Positions 1-7,600 of a DNA stretch of 47,671 bases are shown here, in pieces. The position numbers were made by a program, and so were the translations under genes. The stretch comes from an uncultured Erysipelotrichaceae bacterium (GTDB lineage Bacteria > Bacillota_I > Bacilli_A > RF39 > UBA660): contig CADBYH010000011.1 in NCBI GenBank assembly GCA_902798815.1, forward strand, positions 1 through 47,671. The letters run 5' to 3'. The notes under the pieces were generated by a model. It saw nothing but the letters and a program-made list of their open reading frames with translations. It was not told the origin of the DNA and made no database searches. Position 1 is the first letter of the stretch. Each line of letters starts with the position of its first letter.

Positions 1-18
1 TTGACCTTTACTAGCCAT
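1..18 (-). CDS. 5' end of a gene cut by the window edge, possibly an IS transposase subunit
   Basis: Only six codons are visible, reading MASKGQ on the minus strand from an ATG at 16-18. A GGAG Shine-Dalgarno core sits about 8 bases upstream (27-30), which is why I accept it as a real start. From family knowledge, the small OrfA transposases of IS3-type elements in Firmicutes often begin with a similar M-x-x-K-G-Q-K-F stretch. The inverted repeat at 53-85 just upstream fits an element terminus. Six residues are far too few for a real assignment, so the transposase idea is inference. Confidence 0.35.
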
Positions 19-52
19 TTTATCAACTCCTTTTTTTAATTATAACAAATGA

Positions 53-85
53 AAAAGTGGAACATCTTTTTATGTGTCCACTTTT
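53..85. repeat. 9-bp inverted repeat, possible insertion-sequence terminus
   Basis: AAAAGTGGA at 53-61 is the exact reverse complement of TCCACTTTT at 77-85, and ACAT/ATGT inside the loop can extend the pairing. It lies upstream of the truncated minus-strand gene at 1-18 and downstream of the carboxypeptidase gene ending at 104. It could be the terminator of that carboxypeptidase gene, although no clear T-run follows it on the minus strand, or the outer end of an IS3-like element extending off the window. Confidence 0.4.
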
Positions 86-103
86 ATCTTACAACTTCAG
101 TAA

Positions 104-976
104 TTACCAGTCTTTTATTATTGTTGCATGATATTCTTCAAGTGTTATATCTTTTTCTTTTATATATTTAGCAGCTTCTTTACCAACATATCTATAGTGC
201 CAAGATTCATATTGGTAACCAGTTTCTTTTTCTTTTCCTTTTGGAAATCTTAAAATAAATCCATATTTATAGGCGTTTTCTTGCATCCAATCAAATTCTT
301 TTGTTTTTTCAAAATTTGTGTATGTTTCATTTTTGTTATATACGTCTACTGCTAGTCCTGTTTGATGTTCTGAATGACCAGGTCTACCAGAATAAGTGTC
401 TGCTTCTTCTTTTCCATCATTTTCAACATATCTATTATATAGATTTACTTGGTATTCGTAACTTCTATATGTGGACATTGCTATTATATTTAATCCTTCT
501 TGTGCTGCAGTATTTGATAGTTCTTCAAATGCTTTTTTTGCGTTTGAGACAAGTTTTCTATCACCGTTAGCATTTTTAACATTAATACTTTCTAAATTAT
601 CAGGAACATAATCTTCTTTAAGATAATAATATTTATTAACTAAAATTAAATCTTTATTGTTTATATTAGTTTCTTTGGTATTTTCATAATAATTATAGTC
701 TAAATTCATGTTAACATTTTTTACTACTTGAGTAATTGATAGGTCAGGATTTTTTTCTTTATATGATATATATCTATCTATATAATCATTATTAAAATAG
801 TCTATTTTTTTGTTAATATTATTTAGTTTTTTCATCTTTACCTCCTCTTCGGTTAGTTTTATTTGTTTTTTAGGAGGATTATTCTTTTTTGGAATGGATA
901 AAAAGATAAAAATAATAATTATTAATAAAATAATAATAAATAATGGTTTTATTTTCAATTTTTTTCTTTTTTTCAT
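104..976 (-). CDS. Membrane-anchored D-alanyl-D-alanine carboxypeptidase, peptidase M15B (VanY/LdcB-like)
   Basis: This zinc peptidase trims the terminal D-alanine from peptidoglycan stem peptides on the outer face of the membrane. The 290-residue protein has a basic start, one membrane segment at about 11-28, a linker, and an M15B domain from about 110. The metal-site signature SGRPGHSEHQTGLAVD is at 196-211, giving His204 and Asp211, and ESWHYRYVG near 257-265 supplies the third ligand, His260. I start at the ATG at 974-976 and not an in-frame ATG 22 codons upstream, because AGGTGA lies just ahead of it and the upstream stretch runs into the divergent promoter region. It is divergent from the DacF-type gene at 1063, so two D,D-carboxypeptidases of different catalytic class share an intergenic region. 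Whether it prefers D,D- or L,D-substrates cannot be read from the sequence. Confidence 0.88.
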   Translation of the reverse strand: MKKRKKLKIKPLFIIILLIIIIFIFLSIPKKNNPPKKQIKLTEEEVKMKKLNNINKKIDYFNNDYIDRYISYKEKNPDLSITQVVKNVNMNLDYNYYENTKETNINNKDLILVNKYYYLKEDYVPDNLESINVKNANGDRKLVSNAKKAFEELSNTAAQEGLNIIAMSTYRSYEYQVNLYNRYVENDGKEEADTYSGRPGHSEHQTGLAVDVYNKNETYTNFEKTKEFDWMQENAYKYGFILRFPKGKEKETGYQYESWHYRYVGKEAAKYIKEKDITLEEYHATIIKDW

Positions 977-1062
977 ATAATCACCTAATAATATAATATC
1001 ATTAATTGGTAAAATGTATGAATAAAAATAAAATAAATACATAAATAAAACTAGGAGGTTAT

Positions 1063-2202
1063 ATGAAAAGGGTTTTATTTATATTAATTGCTTTATTTTT
1101 TGTTTTTCCATTTAATGTAATGGCTGAGGAGTTAATTCCTAATGCTAAGTCAGGTATTTTAATCGAAGCTAATAGTGGAAAGATAATATATGAAAAAGAT
1201 AAGGATAAAAAACTTAGTATTGCTTCTTTAACAAAGATGGTTGGACAAATTATTATTTTAGATGAAGTTAAAAAGAAGAATATTAAATGGACTGATATAG
1301 TTACTGTTAGTAAGAATGCTAGTGATATGGGTGGTTCACAAATATATTTAGAAGAAGGGGAAAAAATTAGTGTAGAAGATTTGATGAAAGGAATAAGTGT
1401 TGCGAGTGGGAATGATGCAATGGTTGCAATGGCAGAATATATTAGTGGAAGTGAAGAAAAATTTGTTAAAAAGATGAATGATTTAAGAAAGAGACTTAAT
1501 TTAAAAAATACTCATTTTGCAAATTGTACTGGATTGGATCAAGATAATCATTATTCTAGTAGTTATGATGTAGGTATAATTGCTAGAGAATTAGTTCTTA
1601 ATTATCCTGAAATATTGAGGTTTTCATCTATTTATGAAGAATATTTAAGAGAAGGTACAGATAGAAAGTTTTGGCTAGTTAATACTAATAAACTTATCAA
1701 TTTTTATGATGGTGCAGATGGACTGAAAACAGGGCATACAGATGATGCGTTGTATTGTCTTTCAGCAACAGCAAAACGAGGTAATTTAAGACTTATAAGT
1801 GTCGTTTTAGGGGAAAATGATAGTAAGGTAAGAAATAGAGAGGTTATGGAATTGATGGATTATGGATTTAACACTACTAAATTAAAATGTTTGATGAAAA
1901 AGGGTAAAACAATTGATACTATTAATATTCCAAAAACTGATACTGGTAAAATTAATATTGTACTTAGAAATAATTTATGCCTTTTAGAAGATAAAGATAG
2001 TAAAAATAAATATAAATATGATATTAAAATGGATAAATATAATATACCTTTAGTTAAAGGTGATGTTGTTGGAAAAATATATGTGAAGAATGGTAATGAT
2101 ATTGTTGGAAGTGAAGATTTAATTGTTAATAAAAGTGTAAAGAAGATAAGTTTAATTAAATATATATATAGAAATATATTAAATCTATTATTTGGGAATT
2201 AG
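1063..2202 (+). CDS. dacF: Serine-type D-alanyl-D-alanine carboxypeptidase, peptidase S11 (DacF/PBP5-like)
   Basis: This low-molecular-weight penicillin-binding protein removes the terminal D-alanine from peptidoglycan pentapeptides outside the membrane. A signal peptide covers residues 1-21 (hydrophobic core 4-18, cleavage near VMA-EE). All three active-site motifs are present: SLTK at 55-58 with Ser55 as nucleophile, SGN at 115-117, and KTG at 222-224. A C-terminal beta domain follows at about 275-355, and the last 18 residues look like the amphipathic membrane-anchoring helix of this family. The length of 379 is normal for S11. AGGAGG precedes the ATG. In Bacilli dacF-type enzymes can be sporulation-linked, and spoVS lies about 1.1 kb downstream, but the sequence does not distinguish a DacF from a DacA role, so the symbol is a family-level call. 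Confidence 0.9.
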   Translation: MKRVLFILIALFFVFPFNVMAEELIPNAKSGILIEANSGKIIYEKDKDKKLSIASLTKMVGQIIILDEVKKKNIKWTDIVTVSKNASDMGGSQIYLEEGEKISVEDLMKGISVASGNDAMVAMAEYISGSEEKFVKKMNDLRKRLNLKNTHFANCTGLDQDNHYSSSYDVGIIARELVLNYPEILRFSSIYEEYLREGTDRKFWLVNTNKLINFYDGADGLKTGHTDDALYCLSATAKRGNLRLISVVLGENDSKVRNREVMELMDYGFNTTKLKCLMKKGKTIDTINIPKTDTGKINIVLRNNLCLLEDKDSKNKYKYDIKMDKYNIPLVKGDVVGKIYVKNGNDIVGSEDLIVNKSVKKISLIKYIYRNILNLLFGN

Positions 2203-2222
2203 TCTAATTATTAGACTTTTTT
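2201..2222 (+). terminator. Rho-independent terminator of the DacF-type gene
   Basis: A 7-bp stem (AGTCTAA 2201-2207 with TTAGACT 2211-2217) with a 3-base loop is followed by a T-run. The hairpin begins inside the stop codon. Confidence 0.85.
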
Positions 2223-2237
2223 AATTGCTTGTTTAAG

Positions 2238-2266
2238 TTTACTTAAATCATTTGATTTGATATAAT
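2238..2266 (+). promoter_or_regulatory. SigA-type promoter with extended -10, upstream of the SGNH-like gene
   Basis: TTTACT at 2238-2243 and TATAAT at 2261-2266 are separated by 17 bases. TG at 2258-2259 forms an extended -10 (TGaTATAAT). It lies between the upstream terminator and the start at 2295. Confidence 0.7.
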
Positions 2267-2294
2267 TACTATGTACTAGAAAGAGGATGGTTAT

Positions 2295-3272
2295 ATGGCA
2301 AATAAAGTTAGTAAATCATATAGTTCTACTGCCAAGAGTAAAAAGGCAGTGAGTAATAAATCAAAAGCAAAAACAAAGAATGTTAATAATACTGATGTTA
2401 CTACAAGAATAAGAATTGATGATGTTAGATTAAATGATTCGGAATCTCTAGATACAAGTTTCCTTGAAGGAAGATATGAAAAGAAAGAAAAGAAAAACAG
2501 TAAAAAAGTAAAAGAGAAGATATTAAAAGATACTTCTAAAAGAGATCATAAGATTTCTGTTGTTAAGAAAATTTGTATGATTGTGTTTATTATTATTCTT
2601 ATAGTATTATTTATTTTCTTATTAGTTTGTCTATGTTCAAAAATAAGTGATAGTTTGAAAAAGAGTAGTAAAAAGAATAAAGAAGAAGTAGTAGAGATGA
2701 AGAAAAAGAAAGAAAAGGTAGTTGTTGATAGAAATTATTTGTTTGTTGGAGATTTTAATACGTGTCGTTTTGATTTAGAAGAATATGATTTAGATGATCA
2801 TTATGTCAAAAGTTGTGATGATGATTTAACTACTGAGGGTTTACTTGATGATTTGAAAACTAGAGTATTTGATTATAATCCTTCTATTGTTTTTATAGAA
2901 TTAGGTATCGTTGATATGAATGATGATATTTCTGGAGATAATCTTATTGTTAATTATGGTGAAATTATTGATCAAATACAAAATAAAAGACCTTATGCAG
3001 AAATATATTTAGTTTCTATTTATCCAATAAATAGAGATATTGATAATTTTGATGATGAAATAATAAGTAAAGATATTTCTAATGATGATATTAAAAGTGT
3101 TAATAAAAGAATAAAGAAACTTGCAGATACTAAAAAGATTAATTATTTAAATGTTAATGAAATGTTATTAAAAGAAGATGACCTTGATAAGGATTATACT
3201 GATAATGGTATATATTTAAATGAGGATGGATATAAACAAGTTTTAAAAGTTATTAATAAAGTTATAGAGTAG
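2295..3272 (+). CDS. Single-pass membrane protein with a degenerate SGNH/GDSL-like outer domain
   Basis: Residues 1-90 are Ser/Lys-rich and probably disordered in the cytoplasm. A membrane segment lies at about 92-115, followed by a basic linker and a C-terminal domain from 146 to 325 with the layout of an SGNH hydrolase. The conserved blocks are recognisable but the catalytic positions are changed: block I reads FVGDFNT (151-156) where the family has GDS, block III reads as a weak G-x-x-D-x-N-D (near 213-219), and block V reads NGIYLNEDGY (304-313) where the family has D-G-x-H. Ser, Asp and His all appear lost, so this is probably a binding protein or a dead enzyme. SGNH domains in Gram-positive envelopes often act on wall polymer acetyl groups; nothing here fixes the ligand. 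It has its own promoter and terminator, so it is monocistronic. Confidence 0.65.
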   Translation: MANKVSKSYSSTAKSKKAVSNKSKAKTKNVNNTDVTTRIRIDDVRLNDSESLDTSFLEGRYEKKEKKNSKKVKEKILKDTSKRDHKISVVKKICMIVFIIILIVLFIFLLVCLCSKISDSLKKSSKKNKEEVVEMKKKKEKVVVDRNYLFVGDFNTCRFDLEEYDLDDHYVKSCDDDLTTEGLLDDLKTRVFDYNPSIVFIELGIVDMNDDISGDNLIVNYGEIIDQIQNKRPYAEIYLVSIYPINRDIDNFDDEIISKDISNDDIKSVNKRIKKLADTKKINYLNVNEMLLKEDDLDKDYTDNGIYLNEDGYKQVLKVINKVIE

Positions 3273-3275
3273 TTT

Positions 3276-3306
3276 AGATTAGATTTTGTTCTAATCTTTT
3301 CTTTTT
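3276..3306 (+). terminator. Rho-independent terminator of the SGNH-like gene
   Basis: An 8-bp stem (AGATTAGA 3276-3283 with TCTAATCT 3290-3297) and 6-base loop are followed by an interrupted T-run. Confidence 0.85.
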
Positions 3307-3338
3307 GGCATATTATAGATTAGAAAGAGAGGAAAACT

Positions 3339-3599
3339 ATGGAAATATTAAAAGTAAGTAGTAAATCTAATCCAAATAGTGTTGCTGGAGCAATTGCTAA
3401 TGTTTTTAGAGAAAGAGGTTGTGTTGAAGTACAGGCAGTTGGAGCAGGAGCACTTAATCAAGCAATTAAGGCTATTGCTATTGCTAGAGGTTTTGTTGCT
3501 CCAACTGGCGTTAATTTAATATGTATTCCGGCATTTCAAGACATCACTATTGATAGTGAGGAAAGAACAGCTATTAAGATTATTGTTGAAGCTAAATAG
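3339..3599 (+). CDS. spoVS: Stage V sporulation protein S
   Basis: The 86-residue protein matches SpoVS along its whole length, including KVSSKSNPNSVAGAIA (5-20), VGAGALNQAIKAIAIARG (34-51) and CIPAF (62-66). SpoVS is a small Alba-like protein needed in B. subtilis for progress to late sporulation and coat assembly; homologs also occur in non-sporing bacteria, so alone it does not prove sporulation. Together with cotE at 20595 it makes a sporulating ancestor likely. GAGAGG precedes the ATG. In B. subtilis spoVS is driven by SigH; I could not find a clear SigH-type promoter in the short gap upstream. Its terminator hairpin starts within the last codons. Confidence 0.95.
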   Translation: MEILKVSSKSNPNSVAGAIANVFRERGCVEVQAVGAGALNQAIKAIAIARGFVAPTGVNLICIPAFQDITIDSEERTAIKIIVEAK

Positions 3600-3609
3600 C
3601 TTCTTTTTT
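3588..3609 (+). terminator. Rho-independent terminator overlapping the end of spoVS
   Basis: GAAGCT(A) at 3588-3594 pairs with (T)AGCTTC at 3597-3603, followed by TTTTTT. The stem contains the final Glu-Ala-Lys codons and the stop codon. Confidence 0.8.
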
Positions 3610-3614
3610 ATTTG

Positions 3615-3643
3615 TTGTTTTTTTATATAAATTATTTTATAAT
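3615..3643 (+). promoter_or_regulatory. SigA-type promoter of the zinc-ribbon membrane protein gene
   Basis: TTGTTT at 3615-3620, a 17-base spacer and TATAAT at 3638-3643, ending 23 bases before the start codon. Confidence 0.7.
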
Positions 3644-3666
3644 TTATATAGTATAGGAGGATTATT

Positions 3667-4815
3667 ATGAATAATGATTCTGTAACATATTGTTCAAGAT
3701 GCGGTAGTGAAATGAAAAGCGATTCAAGATATTGCATGAAATGTGGTAACTTAAATCCTGATCATCCTGAAAATGAAGGTATGCTTAAGTATTATAAAGA
3801 GAATAATAGTACATATACTATAGGTATGGGCAAGAAATTAGTTAATAATCAAAATAGTAATTCAATTTCTACTCTTATTGGTACTAATATGGGTAGTTAT
3901 AAATTATGTTTTTTAATCAATATTGTTATATATTTAATTATTTGTGGTGGTATCTTATTAAGTACATATATTACTAATAATAATGGTATTATGGGATTAG
4001 TAAAATCAAATGTTTATGTTAGTTTATTAACTGTATCAATTATATTTATTTATGTATATAGTTATCAGTTGTTATATATGAAAATGAATCAAAGATGGTG
4101 GTCATCATTAATTCCTTTTTATAATTTTTTCATATTAAGTAAAGCATTATTTAATAATATGCTTTTAGGCTTATTGATGTTTGTTCCATTTATTAATATA
4201 TTGTTTTATATATATATACTTTATAGTATTGCTAAAGCGTTTAAGAAGAATGTTGTTTTAACAATTTTATTTCCGTTTATAATGATACCAATAATTGGAT
4301 TTGGTGCTTCTTGTTTTAATAATAATATATATTTGAGTTCACAAGAAAAATCTTTAGAAGATGATTATAAACTAAGAAAGAAGTTTTTAATGACTATAGT
4401 ATTTTTTGTAGTAGCTGGAATAGCTTTATTCTTATATAATTTTATTTTTAATATTGGTGGTAGTGCAGGTAAAGTTAAATCATCTTATTTATATACTGTT
4501 TCGAAGATTGCTATTGATAATACTAAAAATAAGGTATCACATAATAAATATTCATGTAATAATACTGAGGTAATGTATTTTTACTATGAAAATGTATCTC
4601 TTGATATGTACGTTCCATTTTCTAATTTCTTTGATAATGTGAGTGCATATGTAAAGGTAGTTAATAATGGTAATGGATATGATTACTATGTTTCAATAAG
4701 TGATGGTAAATATGGATTTTCTGAAACATTGGAGAAAGATTTATCATCTAGGTCTGTTGTTGAATATGAATTATTAAGTGATTCATATAAAACAAATATG
4801 TGTAGTTTTCAATAA
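3667..4815 (+). CDS. Polytopic membrane protein with an N-terminal zinc ribbon and a DUF5684-like core
   Basis: The 382-residue protein opens with a four-cysteine zinc ribbon (Cys9, Cys12, Cys23, Cys26). Several membrane segments follow between about 76 and 225, containing the pattern W-W-x-x-L-I-P-F-Y-N near 143-152 and an I-A-K-A-F motif later, both typical of the DUF5684 membrane family. Another membrane segment lies near 240-260, then a roughly 110-residue outer domain with two Cys (one pair possible at 300 and 380) ending in NMCSFQ. The function is unknown; proteins with this architecture are common in gut Firmicutes and are not characterised. AGGAGG precedes the ATG. It is a single gene between its own promoter and the T-box leader. 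Confidence 0.6.
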   Translation: MNNDSVTYCSRCGSEMKSDSRYCMKCGNLNPDHPENEGMLKYYKENNSTYTIGMGKKLVNNQNSNSISTLIGTNMGSYKLCFLINIVIYLIICGGILLSTYITNNNGIMGLVKSNVYVSLLTVSIIFIYVYSYQLLYMKMNQRWWSSLIPFYNFFILSKALFNNMLLGLLMFVPFINILFYIYILYSIAKAFKKNVVLTILFPFIMIPIIGFGASCFNNNIYLSSQEKSLEDDYKLRKKFLMTIVFFVVAGIALFLYNFIFNIGGSAGKVKSSYLYTVSKIAIDNTKNKVSHNKYSCNNTEVMYFYYENVSLDMYVPFSNFFDNVSAYVKVVNNGNGYDYYVSISDGKYGFSETLEKDLSSRSVVEYELLSDSYKTNMCSFQ

Positions 4816-4817
4816 AC

Positions 4818-4846
4818 TTGAATTTATTTAATAAATTTTATATAAT
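4818..4846 (+). promoter_or_regulatory. SigA-type promoter of the T-box/serS operon
   Basis: TTGAAT at 4818-4823, a 17-base spacer and TATAAT at 4841-4846. Transcription should begin near 4853, directly upstream of the T-box leader. Confidence 0.75.
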
Positions 4847-4852
4847 ATACTC

Positions 4853-5047
4853 AAGTCGATAATTAGAACTAATAATAAGATTATTTAATAATAGAGAATT
4901 CGTGGTTGGTGGAAACGATATTAAATACTTATTTATCTACTCTATAGATGAGTTTAATAGACTCCGGTTAATACCGTTATTTAATTAAGAAAAAGTAAGG
5001 ATGGTACCGTGCTTTGCACTCCTTTAGGTATCATTCTTTTTGTTTTT
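4853..5047 (+). ncRNA. T-box leader (tRNA-sensing riboswitch) of the DUF1653-dipeptidase-serS operon
   Basis: The hallmark T-box sequence AAGGATGGTACCGTGC starts at 4997 (consensus AAnnnTGGnACCGCG). Stem I is recognisable: 4874-4889 pairs with 4920-4933 around a two-base bulge, and the distal part carries the GAGA...GGTTGGTG...AA pattern (about 4893-4915) seen in many Firmicutes T-boxes. A small stem III is CGGT-TAAT-ACCG at 4965-4976. Uncharged tRNA should bind and stabilise an antiterminator. Since serS is the only synthetase in the operon, tRNA-Ser is the expected ligand. A possible UCU specifier lies at 4941-4943, but I could not fold the specifier loop convincingly. The discriminator-pairing base after TGG is T. 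Confidence 0.9.
4997..5047 (+). terminator. Conditional terminator of the T-box
   Basis: AAGGATGGTACC (4997-5008) pairs fully, allowing G-U pairs, with GGTATCATTCTT (5027-5038). An inner GTGC/GCAC stem caps it, and a T-run follows. The 5' arm contains the T-box sequence itself, so forming the antiterminator excludes this stem. Confidence 0.88.
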
Positions 5048-5066
5048 AGAAAGAAGGTGAGATTTA

Positions 5067-5318
5067 ATGAGACAAATTAAACCAAATACTATATATAGGC
5101 ATTTTAAAGGATTTAAAGCATATGTTATTACAATTGCTAAACATAGTGAAACAGGAGAGGATCTTGTTATATATGTATGCAATAGTGATGGTGTTTCAGA
5201 TAAGGGTGATCATCAAGATGGTATATATGCTAGACCTCTTTCGATGTTTATGTCGGAAGTTGATCATAAAAAATATCCGGATGTTAAACAAAAATATAGA
5301 TTTGAGGAGGTAAAGTAG
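5067..5318 (+). CDS. DUF1653 domain protein
   Basis: This 83-residue protein is a single DUF1653 domain. The family pattern is visible: YRHFKG (11-16), the A-K-H-S-E-T segment (24-29) followed by V-I-Y, then A-R-P-L-S-M-F near 56-62 and a closing R-F near 77-79. The biochemical role of DUF1653 is not known. It is the first gene after the T-box and is 2 bases from the dipeptidase gene, so it is co-regulated with serS. AAGGTGA precedes the ATG. Confidence 0.85.
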   Translation: MRQIKPNTIYRHFKGFKAYVITIAKHSETGEDLVIYVCNSDGVSDKGDHQDGIYARPLSMFMSEVDHKKYPDVKQKYRFEEVK

Positions 5319-5320
5319 AA

Positions 5321-6289
5321 ATGTTTGATGCACACCATGATTTACTTTCTATTGCATATAAAGCATATATAACAGGTGATTATTCTTATTTAGAAAAGAT
5401 AAGTAAGGATTTTTGTAATAATAATGTTAAAGGTGCAATTGCAAATCTTTATTTTATGACAAAAGATGAAATGAGAAAGGAACTGGGAGAAAAATATTAT
5501 AGTGATGATGTCTCGGTTTATGAAATGTTTGTTAAAGCTAAAGAGATTTTGGATAGATTTATTCCAGAAGCTGAATTCATATATTCTATAGAAGGTGCTG
5601 ATTATATAAAAGATGAAAATGAACTTGAAGAATTATATTCTGCTGGACTTGATTCTTTGATATTATGTTGGAATAATGAGAATAAATATGGTTCTGGTAA
5701 TAATAGTAATAAAGGACTTACAAAAGATGGTGAAAGATTAATTAGTAAGGCAATTGATCTTGGTATGGGTATAGATTTAAGTCATGCTAATAAAAGTACA
5801 TTTTATGATTTGATTGATTTAATATCTAGAAGAATTAATGAAGGTAAAAATGTATGTTGTTATGCTAGTCATTCTAATTCTAGGAGTCTATGTGATATTG
5901 ATAGAAATTTAGATGATGATCAATTAAAAAAGATCAAAGAAATAGGAGGGTTAGTTGGAGCAGTAACTGTTAAATCATTTATAAGTAGGGAAGATGTTAA
6001 TTATAGAGAAAAATTCTTAGATCATATTGAGCATATTAGTAGTATTTTAGGAACTTATAATGTTATGGTTGCTTCGGATGATATGAATTTTTTAAATGAT
6101 GTAGATACTTATTATAATGGTTCATCTGCAGTATATGATTATTCTAGAATATATAAAGATTTATTTTTTGATTTAGTTAATAGATTTGGAATGAAGAATG
6201 CTTATGCAATTTGTTATGGTAATTTAAAAGAAAATATATATAATCAAATAAAATATAATAGAGAAAATAAAAGAAGAGGAGTTAGATAA
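5321..6289 (+). CDS. Membrane dipeptidase-like zinc hydrolase, peptidase M19
   Basis: M19 enzymes hydrolyse dipeptides, often with a D-residue at the C-terminal side, using a binuclear zinc site. Visible metal and active-site elements are DAHHD (Asp3, His5, Asp7), the acidic SIEGAD element near 86-91, DLSHAN (near 156-161), YASHSNSRSL (near 183-192) and a late SDDMNF, which takes the place of the usual S-D-F-D/G motif. At 322 residues it is close to family length, and it lacks a signal peptide, so it should act in the cytoplasm. GAGGAGG lies 11 bases before the ATG. It sits between a DUF1653 gene and serS in a T-box operon, which suggests release of amino acids from imported peptides when charged tRNA runs low; that role is inference. 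Confidence 0.85.
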   Translation: MFDAHHDLLSIAYKAYITGDYSYLEKISKDFCNNNVKGAIANLYFMTKDEMRKELGEKYYSDDVSVYEMFVKAKEILDRFIPEAEFIYSIEGADYIKDENELEELYSAGLDSLILCWNNENKYGSGNNSNKGLTKDGERLISKAIDLGMGIDLSHANKSTFYDLIDLISRRINEGKNVCCYASHSNSRSLCDIDRNLDDDQLKKIKEIGGLVGAVTVKSFISREDVNYREKFLDHIEHISSILGTYNVMVASDDMNFLNDVDTYYNGSSAVYDYSRIYKDLFFDLVNRFGMKNAYAICYGNLKENIYNQIKYNRENKRRGVR

Positions 6290-6290
6290 T

Positions 6291-7574
6291 ATGATAGATA
6301 TAAAATTGATAAGAGAAAATAGAGATTTAGTAAAAGAGAATATTAAGAAGAAATTTCAAGATGAAAAACTACCTTTAGTAGATGAGGTTTATGAACTTGA
6401 TAAGAAAGTACGTGAGGTACAGGTTAGAGTTGATGGTTTAAAGGCAGATAAAAATAAGATGTCTGGTGAAATTGGTAAGTTGATGAAAGATGGCAAGAAA
6501 GATGAGGCAGAGAAAATAAAAAAGACTATTGCCAAATCTGCTGAAGAGATTTCTAAACTTGAAAAAGAACAAGAAGATTTAAGTATTAAGATTAAAGAAA
6601 AAATGATGGTTATTCCTCAAATAATGGATGAATCTGTTCCTATTGGAAAAGATGATAGTGAAAATGTAGAAGTTCAAAAATTTGGAGATCCTGTTGTTCC
6701 TGATTATGAGATTCCATATCATGCTGATATTATTGAAGCAGTTAAGGGAATGGATAAAGAGGCTGCTGGTAGAACTTCTGGACAAGGATTCTATTATTTG
6801 CTTGGTGATATTGCAAGACTTCATGAGGCAATGATTGCTTATGCAAGAGATTATATGATTGATAATGGATTTACATATGCAATTCCTCCATTTATGATTC
6901 ATTCTGATGTTGTAACTGGAGTTATGTCTTTCCCAGAAATGGAAGCGATGATGTATAAGATTGAAGGAGAAGATTTATATTTAATTGGTACTTCAGAACA
7001 TTCAATGATTGGTAAATTTAAAGGACAAATCATTAAACGCGAAGAATTGCCTATTAGTATGACTAGTTATTCACCATGTTTTAGAAAAGAAGGTGGATCT
7101 CATGGTTTAGAAGAAAGAGGTTTATATAGAGTTCATCAATTTGAAAAACAAGAAATGATTGTTATTTGTGAACCTGAAGAGTCTATGGAATGGTATGAAA
7201 AAATGTGGAAGCTTACTGTTGAAATATTTAGAAATTTTGATATCCCAGTAAGACAATTGGAATGCTGTAGTGGAGATTTAGCTGATTTAAAAGTAAAATC
7301 ATGTGATATTGAAGCTTGGAGTCCTAGACAAAAGAAATATTTTGAAGTTGGAAGTTGTTCAACTTTAGGAGATGCGCAAGCAAGACGTTTAGGTATACGT
7401 GCAAAAGGAGAAAAAGGAACATACTATCTACATACATTAAATAATACTGTTGTTGCTACTCCTAGGGGTTTGATAGCATTAATTGAAAATAATTATCAAG
7501 AGGATGGAAGTATTAAAGTACCTAAGGCACTACAACCATATATGGGTGGTTTAAAAGTTATTAAAGCAAAATAA
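6291..7574 (+). CDS. serS: Seryl-tRNA synthetase
   Basis: This class II synthetase charges tRNA-Ser. The N-terminal antiparallel coiled-coil arm that grips the long tRNA-Ser variable arm is at about residues 28-110 (highly charged, many Lys/Glu). The catalytic domain carries GTSEHSMIG (near 235), motif 2 as the F-R-K-E-G-G-S region near 264-270, and motif 3 with N-N-T-V-V-A-T-P-R-G-L near 385-395. Length 427 is normal. AGAGGAG precedes the ATG, which lies one base after the dipeptidase stop. It is the last gene of the T-box operon and ends at a bidirectional terminator. Confidence 0.97.
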   Translation: MIDIKLIRENRDLVKENIKKKFQDEKLPLVDEVYELDKKVREVQVRVDGLKADKNKMSGEIGKLMKDGKKDEAEKIKKTIAKSAEEISKLEKEQEDLSIKIKEKMMVIPQIMDESVPIGKDDSENVEVQKFGDPVVPDYEIPYHADIIEAVKGMDKEAAGRTSGQGFYYLLGDIARLHEAMIAYARDYMIDNGFTYAIPPFMIHSDVVTGVMSFPEMEAMMYKIEGEDLYLIGTSEHSMIGKFKGQIIKREELPISMTSYSPCFRKEGGSHGLEERGLYRVHQFEKQEMIVICEPEESMEWYEKMWKLTVEIFRNFDIPVRQLECCSGDLADLKVKSCDIEAWSPRQKKYFEVGSCSTLGDAQARRLGIRAKGEKGTYYLHTLNNTVVATPRGLIALIENNYQEDGSIKVPKALQPYMGGLKVIKAK

Positions 7575-7600
7575 AAAAGACTATGTCTTTTTTATTTTTT
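7571..7600. terminator. Bidirectional terminator between serS and the convergent DUF6508-like gene
   Basis: An 11-bp stem (7571-7581 with 7585-7595) around a TAT loop has T-runs on both strands. The serS stop (7572-7574) lies in one arm and pairs with the stop of the opposite gene (7592-7594) in the other arm. Confidence 0.85.
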
